Positions 62,486 through 64,000 of a stretch of 64,000 nucleotides of DNA are shown piece after piece. Source of the stretch: Bacteroidota bacterium (GTDB taxonomy: Bacteria > Bacteroidota > Bacteroidia > Chitinophagales > BACL12); the NCBI GenBank assembly GCA_016715425.1, contig JADKAC010000003.1:1-64000 (forward strand), given 5' to 3'. Every line of letters starts with the position of its first letter. Position 1 is the stretch's first letter. The translations under genes were made by a program, and so were the position numbers. The notes beneath the pieces were generated by a model. That model was not told the DNA's origin. It worked only from the letters and a program-made list of their open reading frames with translations, and searched no databases.

Positions 62486-63190
62486 GATTTGTTCTAAAAA
62501 TGCCCCTACGAAGTAAGCGAGTATAGCTGCAATAATTCCTAGTAATAATGTTTGCGTCACACTTTTAATTTTACTGGTTTGTGTTACCATAGATTTTAAA
62601 TATCCGATACCTATAAATGCAAAAAATGTAAGTACAGATGCGATTGTAAATAAATTGATTTCTACATCTAAAAAAAAGTCAACTACAAAAATTAACAACG
62701 GAATTATTCCTACAGAAAAGAAAGAAATAAATGTAGCCAACCCTATCTTGAATGGTGATTTGGAATCGGGAATCATTTCTAATTCTTCCTTCATCATAGT
62801 ATCCACCCATCGATCTTTATCTTCTGTAATTTTTTTTACTACATCTTCTAACAATTGACCTTCAAATCCTTTGTTACGATATATTTCTCTTATCTCTTCC
62901 ACTTCAGTATGTGGAATATTTTCTATCTCCCAATATTCATTGCGTTCATGTTTATGATATAATTCTTTAGAAGATTTGGCAGAAAGAAAAGCACCAACAC
63001 TCATTGAAAATCCATCGGCAAATAGATTTGCAAATCCTAAAATGATAACTATATTTCCACTTAGACCGGCGCCTGCAGCACCTGCTACAACTGCAAAAGT
63101 GGTGATACTGCCATCAATACCTCCATACACAAATTCAGGAAGATATTTATTCAGATTTTTATTTTCCGGTATATCAAATTTATTTTCCAA
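62474..63190 (-). CDS. VIT1/CCC1-family iron/manganese transporter
   Basis: A 238-aa membrane protein of the vacuolar iron transporter class. The first membrane region carries the diagnostic VYGGIDGSITTFAVVAGAAG and ILGFANLFADGFSMSVGAFL. A cytosolic metal-binding helical domain rich in Glu follows (HERNEYWEIENIPHTEVEEI). Three more helices close the protein. It would export Fe or Mn from the cytoplasm. No Fur-type gene is adjacent. Confidence 0.92.
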   Translation of the reverse strand: MENKFDIPENKNLNKYLPEFVYGGIDGSITTFAVVAGAAGAGLSGNIVIILGFANLFADGFSMSVGAFLSAKSSKELYHKHERNEYWEIENIPHTEVEEIREIYRNKGFEGQLLEDVVKKITEDKDRWVDTMMKEELEMIPDSKSPFKIGLATFISFFSVGIIPLLIFVVDFFLDVEINLFTIASVLTFFAFIGIGYLKSMVTQTSKIKSVTQTLLLGIIAAILAYFVGAFLEQILGK

Positions 63191-63305
63191 TACATAGTTG
63201 TTTTATCCTTGATGGGCTAAGATAATATAAGAAGAAATATGAAAAGATGATAAATATTTTTTCAATTATTCATCTATTTCCTAAAAGTAAAAGATGTATT
63301 AAAAA

Positions 63306-64000
63306 CTATTTAGTAGAGTGATATCTCTTTTCACGTTTGCGGGTTTGCTTCGGTTGGAAACATCCAAGACCCGGTTTATCTAGAGAAAGGAATCCATCAT
63401 CAGTTCCTGCGATAAAATTTCTGCTGAGAGTAAGACCGAAGAACATATACCAATCAGTTCGGGTAGGATCACCTCTGAAATCATTTTCATCAAAATCCAT
63501 AGGTTCTGTTTTCAGAAATTCGCCGGAGCGATTAGAAAGATTATACGCAGTAATACCGTTTTCTTCAATCATAACATTTCTGCTCACATAGGTACGACTC
63601 ACATCATCTAAGTAATCAGTAAATGTAAATCTTGCCCCATATTCTAAACCCAGATTCCATCTCTCAGAGAAAGCCCATTTTACACCTGCACCAAAAGGAA
63701 TTGCAAAAGCATAGAGGTCATATTTTTCTCTGTAGTCAAATGAGTTGATACCCTGACCTTCTGTTCCTAAGGGTTGTAGTTCATACCATTCTCCTTTATA
63801 AAAAGCTCTTGGGTTAAAATGAAAACCACCAACACCTGCATATAAATAAGGTGAAAAAGGTCTGCGTAATTCTTTAGGATATAAACCGGGGAAATTGTAT
63901 TCAAATGATAAACCCACTTCTGTTACAGAAGAAGTAAAACTTAAGTTACGCAACTTTTGATCTGAGCGGTTTGAATTTGCATCTGCACCGGAAACTTCAC
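63306..64000 (-). CDS. Outer-membrane beta-barrel protein (DUF6089-like), partial
   Basis: The frame is open to the right edge of the window, so the start and signal peptide are missing. The visible part has alternating barrel strands: TEVGLSFEYNFPG, FSPYLYAGVGGFHFNPRAFY, FAIPFGAGVKWAFSERWNLG and LEYGARFTFTDYLDDVSRTY. A basic tail KQTRKREKRYHSTK follows. The YLDDVS element after a long barrel strand is typical of DUF6089 outer-membrane proteins. Cargo or function is unknown. Confidence 0.75.
   Translation of the reverse strand, partial: EVSGADANSNRSDQKLRNLSFTSSVTEVGLSFEYNFPGLYPKELRRPFSPYLYAGVGGFHFNPRAFYKGEWYELQPLGTEGQGINSFDYREKYDLYAFAIPFGAGVKWAFSERWNLGLEYGARFTFTDYLDDVSRTYVSRNVMIEENGITAYNLSNRSGEFLKTEPMDFDENDFRGDPTRTDWYMFFGLTLSRNFIAGTDDGFLSLDKPGLGCFQPKQTRKREKRYHSTK

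Overview
The window comes from an AT-rich member of the Bacteroidota, probably a gliding or saprospirian/chitinophagian-type bacterium, though the exact taxon cannot be fixed from sequence alone. The evidence is type IX secretion (T9SS) and gliding genes (porV, porU, porP/sprF, gldJ, gldD), three secreted proteins with C-terminal T9SS sorting domains, a carB that lacks the regulatory domain, an IPExxxVDY protein beside pyk, and several promoters matching the Bacteroidota form TTG-N17-23-TAnnTTTG. No rRNA, tRNA, transposase or CRISPR array was recognised.

Layout. 1-2860 (minus strand): a compact restriction-modification operon. It holds an XRE-type controller preceded by a palindromic operator overlapping its promoter, two C5-cytosine methyltransferases in tandem, and the start of a likely endonuclease that runs off the window edge. 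Both methyltransferases carry single-base indels (one in the first, three in the second). 2870-3130 is a G/T-skewed repeat-bearing island. 3305-3625 is a second small XRE regulator. 3722-12841: T9SS core genes porV and porU (minus), diverging from porP, gldJ and murF (plus). 12843-18276: an arginase-fold protein that has lost metal ligands, an MscS channel, a 48-aa membrane ORF and carB. 18284-18508: phased heptanucleotide arrays. 18834-21886: a secreted SGNH-type protein, a formyltransferase and a SAM methyltransferase. 22025-24003: an overlapping ECF sigma / folE / flavin reductase operon. 24394-24896: a YtxH and lmo0937-type stress pair, followed by about 800 bp with no gene. 25696-28342: a secreted beta-propeller protein, a small ORF behind a 14-bp hairpin, a second heptamer locus and a UVR-motif protein. 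28458-33123 (plus): alpha/beta hydrolase, GT2, OppC-like permease and PP2C phosphatase. 33125-38257: O-antigen/polysaccharide genes (ligase, Wzz-like, flippase, GT4). 38317-43879: a secreted protein, rlmD and a patatin phospholipase. 43968-44894: a Rof-like Rho-binding antiterminator gene with an intrinsic terminator in its leader, diverging from an Lrp/AsnC regulator. 44897-51980: polA, a third heptamer locus, pyk, IPExxxVDY, an ABC exporter and HU. 52251-57062: recG, gldD, ssb, mutY and a second HU/IHF-type gene. 57071-62485 (plus): TPR protein, COX24/mS38-like mini-protein, rng, Crp/Fnr regulator, three consecutive rhodaneses, a fatty-acid hydroxylase-type membrane enzyme and a small membrane protein. 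The window ends with a VIT1/CCC1 transporter and a partial outer-membrane beta-barrel protein.

How the genes fit together. PorU (sortase) and PorV attach proteins carrying the sorting domains seen at 18834, 25696 and 38317. GldJ, GldD and PorP belong to the same secretion/gliding apparatus. The 33-38 kb block builds and exports surface polysaccharide, the likely matrix to which such cargo is attached. The most unusual signals are the broken two-methyltransferase R-M operon, the terminator inside the rof leader, the heptamer arrays at three loci, and repeated placement of intrinsic terminators directly in front of start codons.
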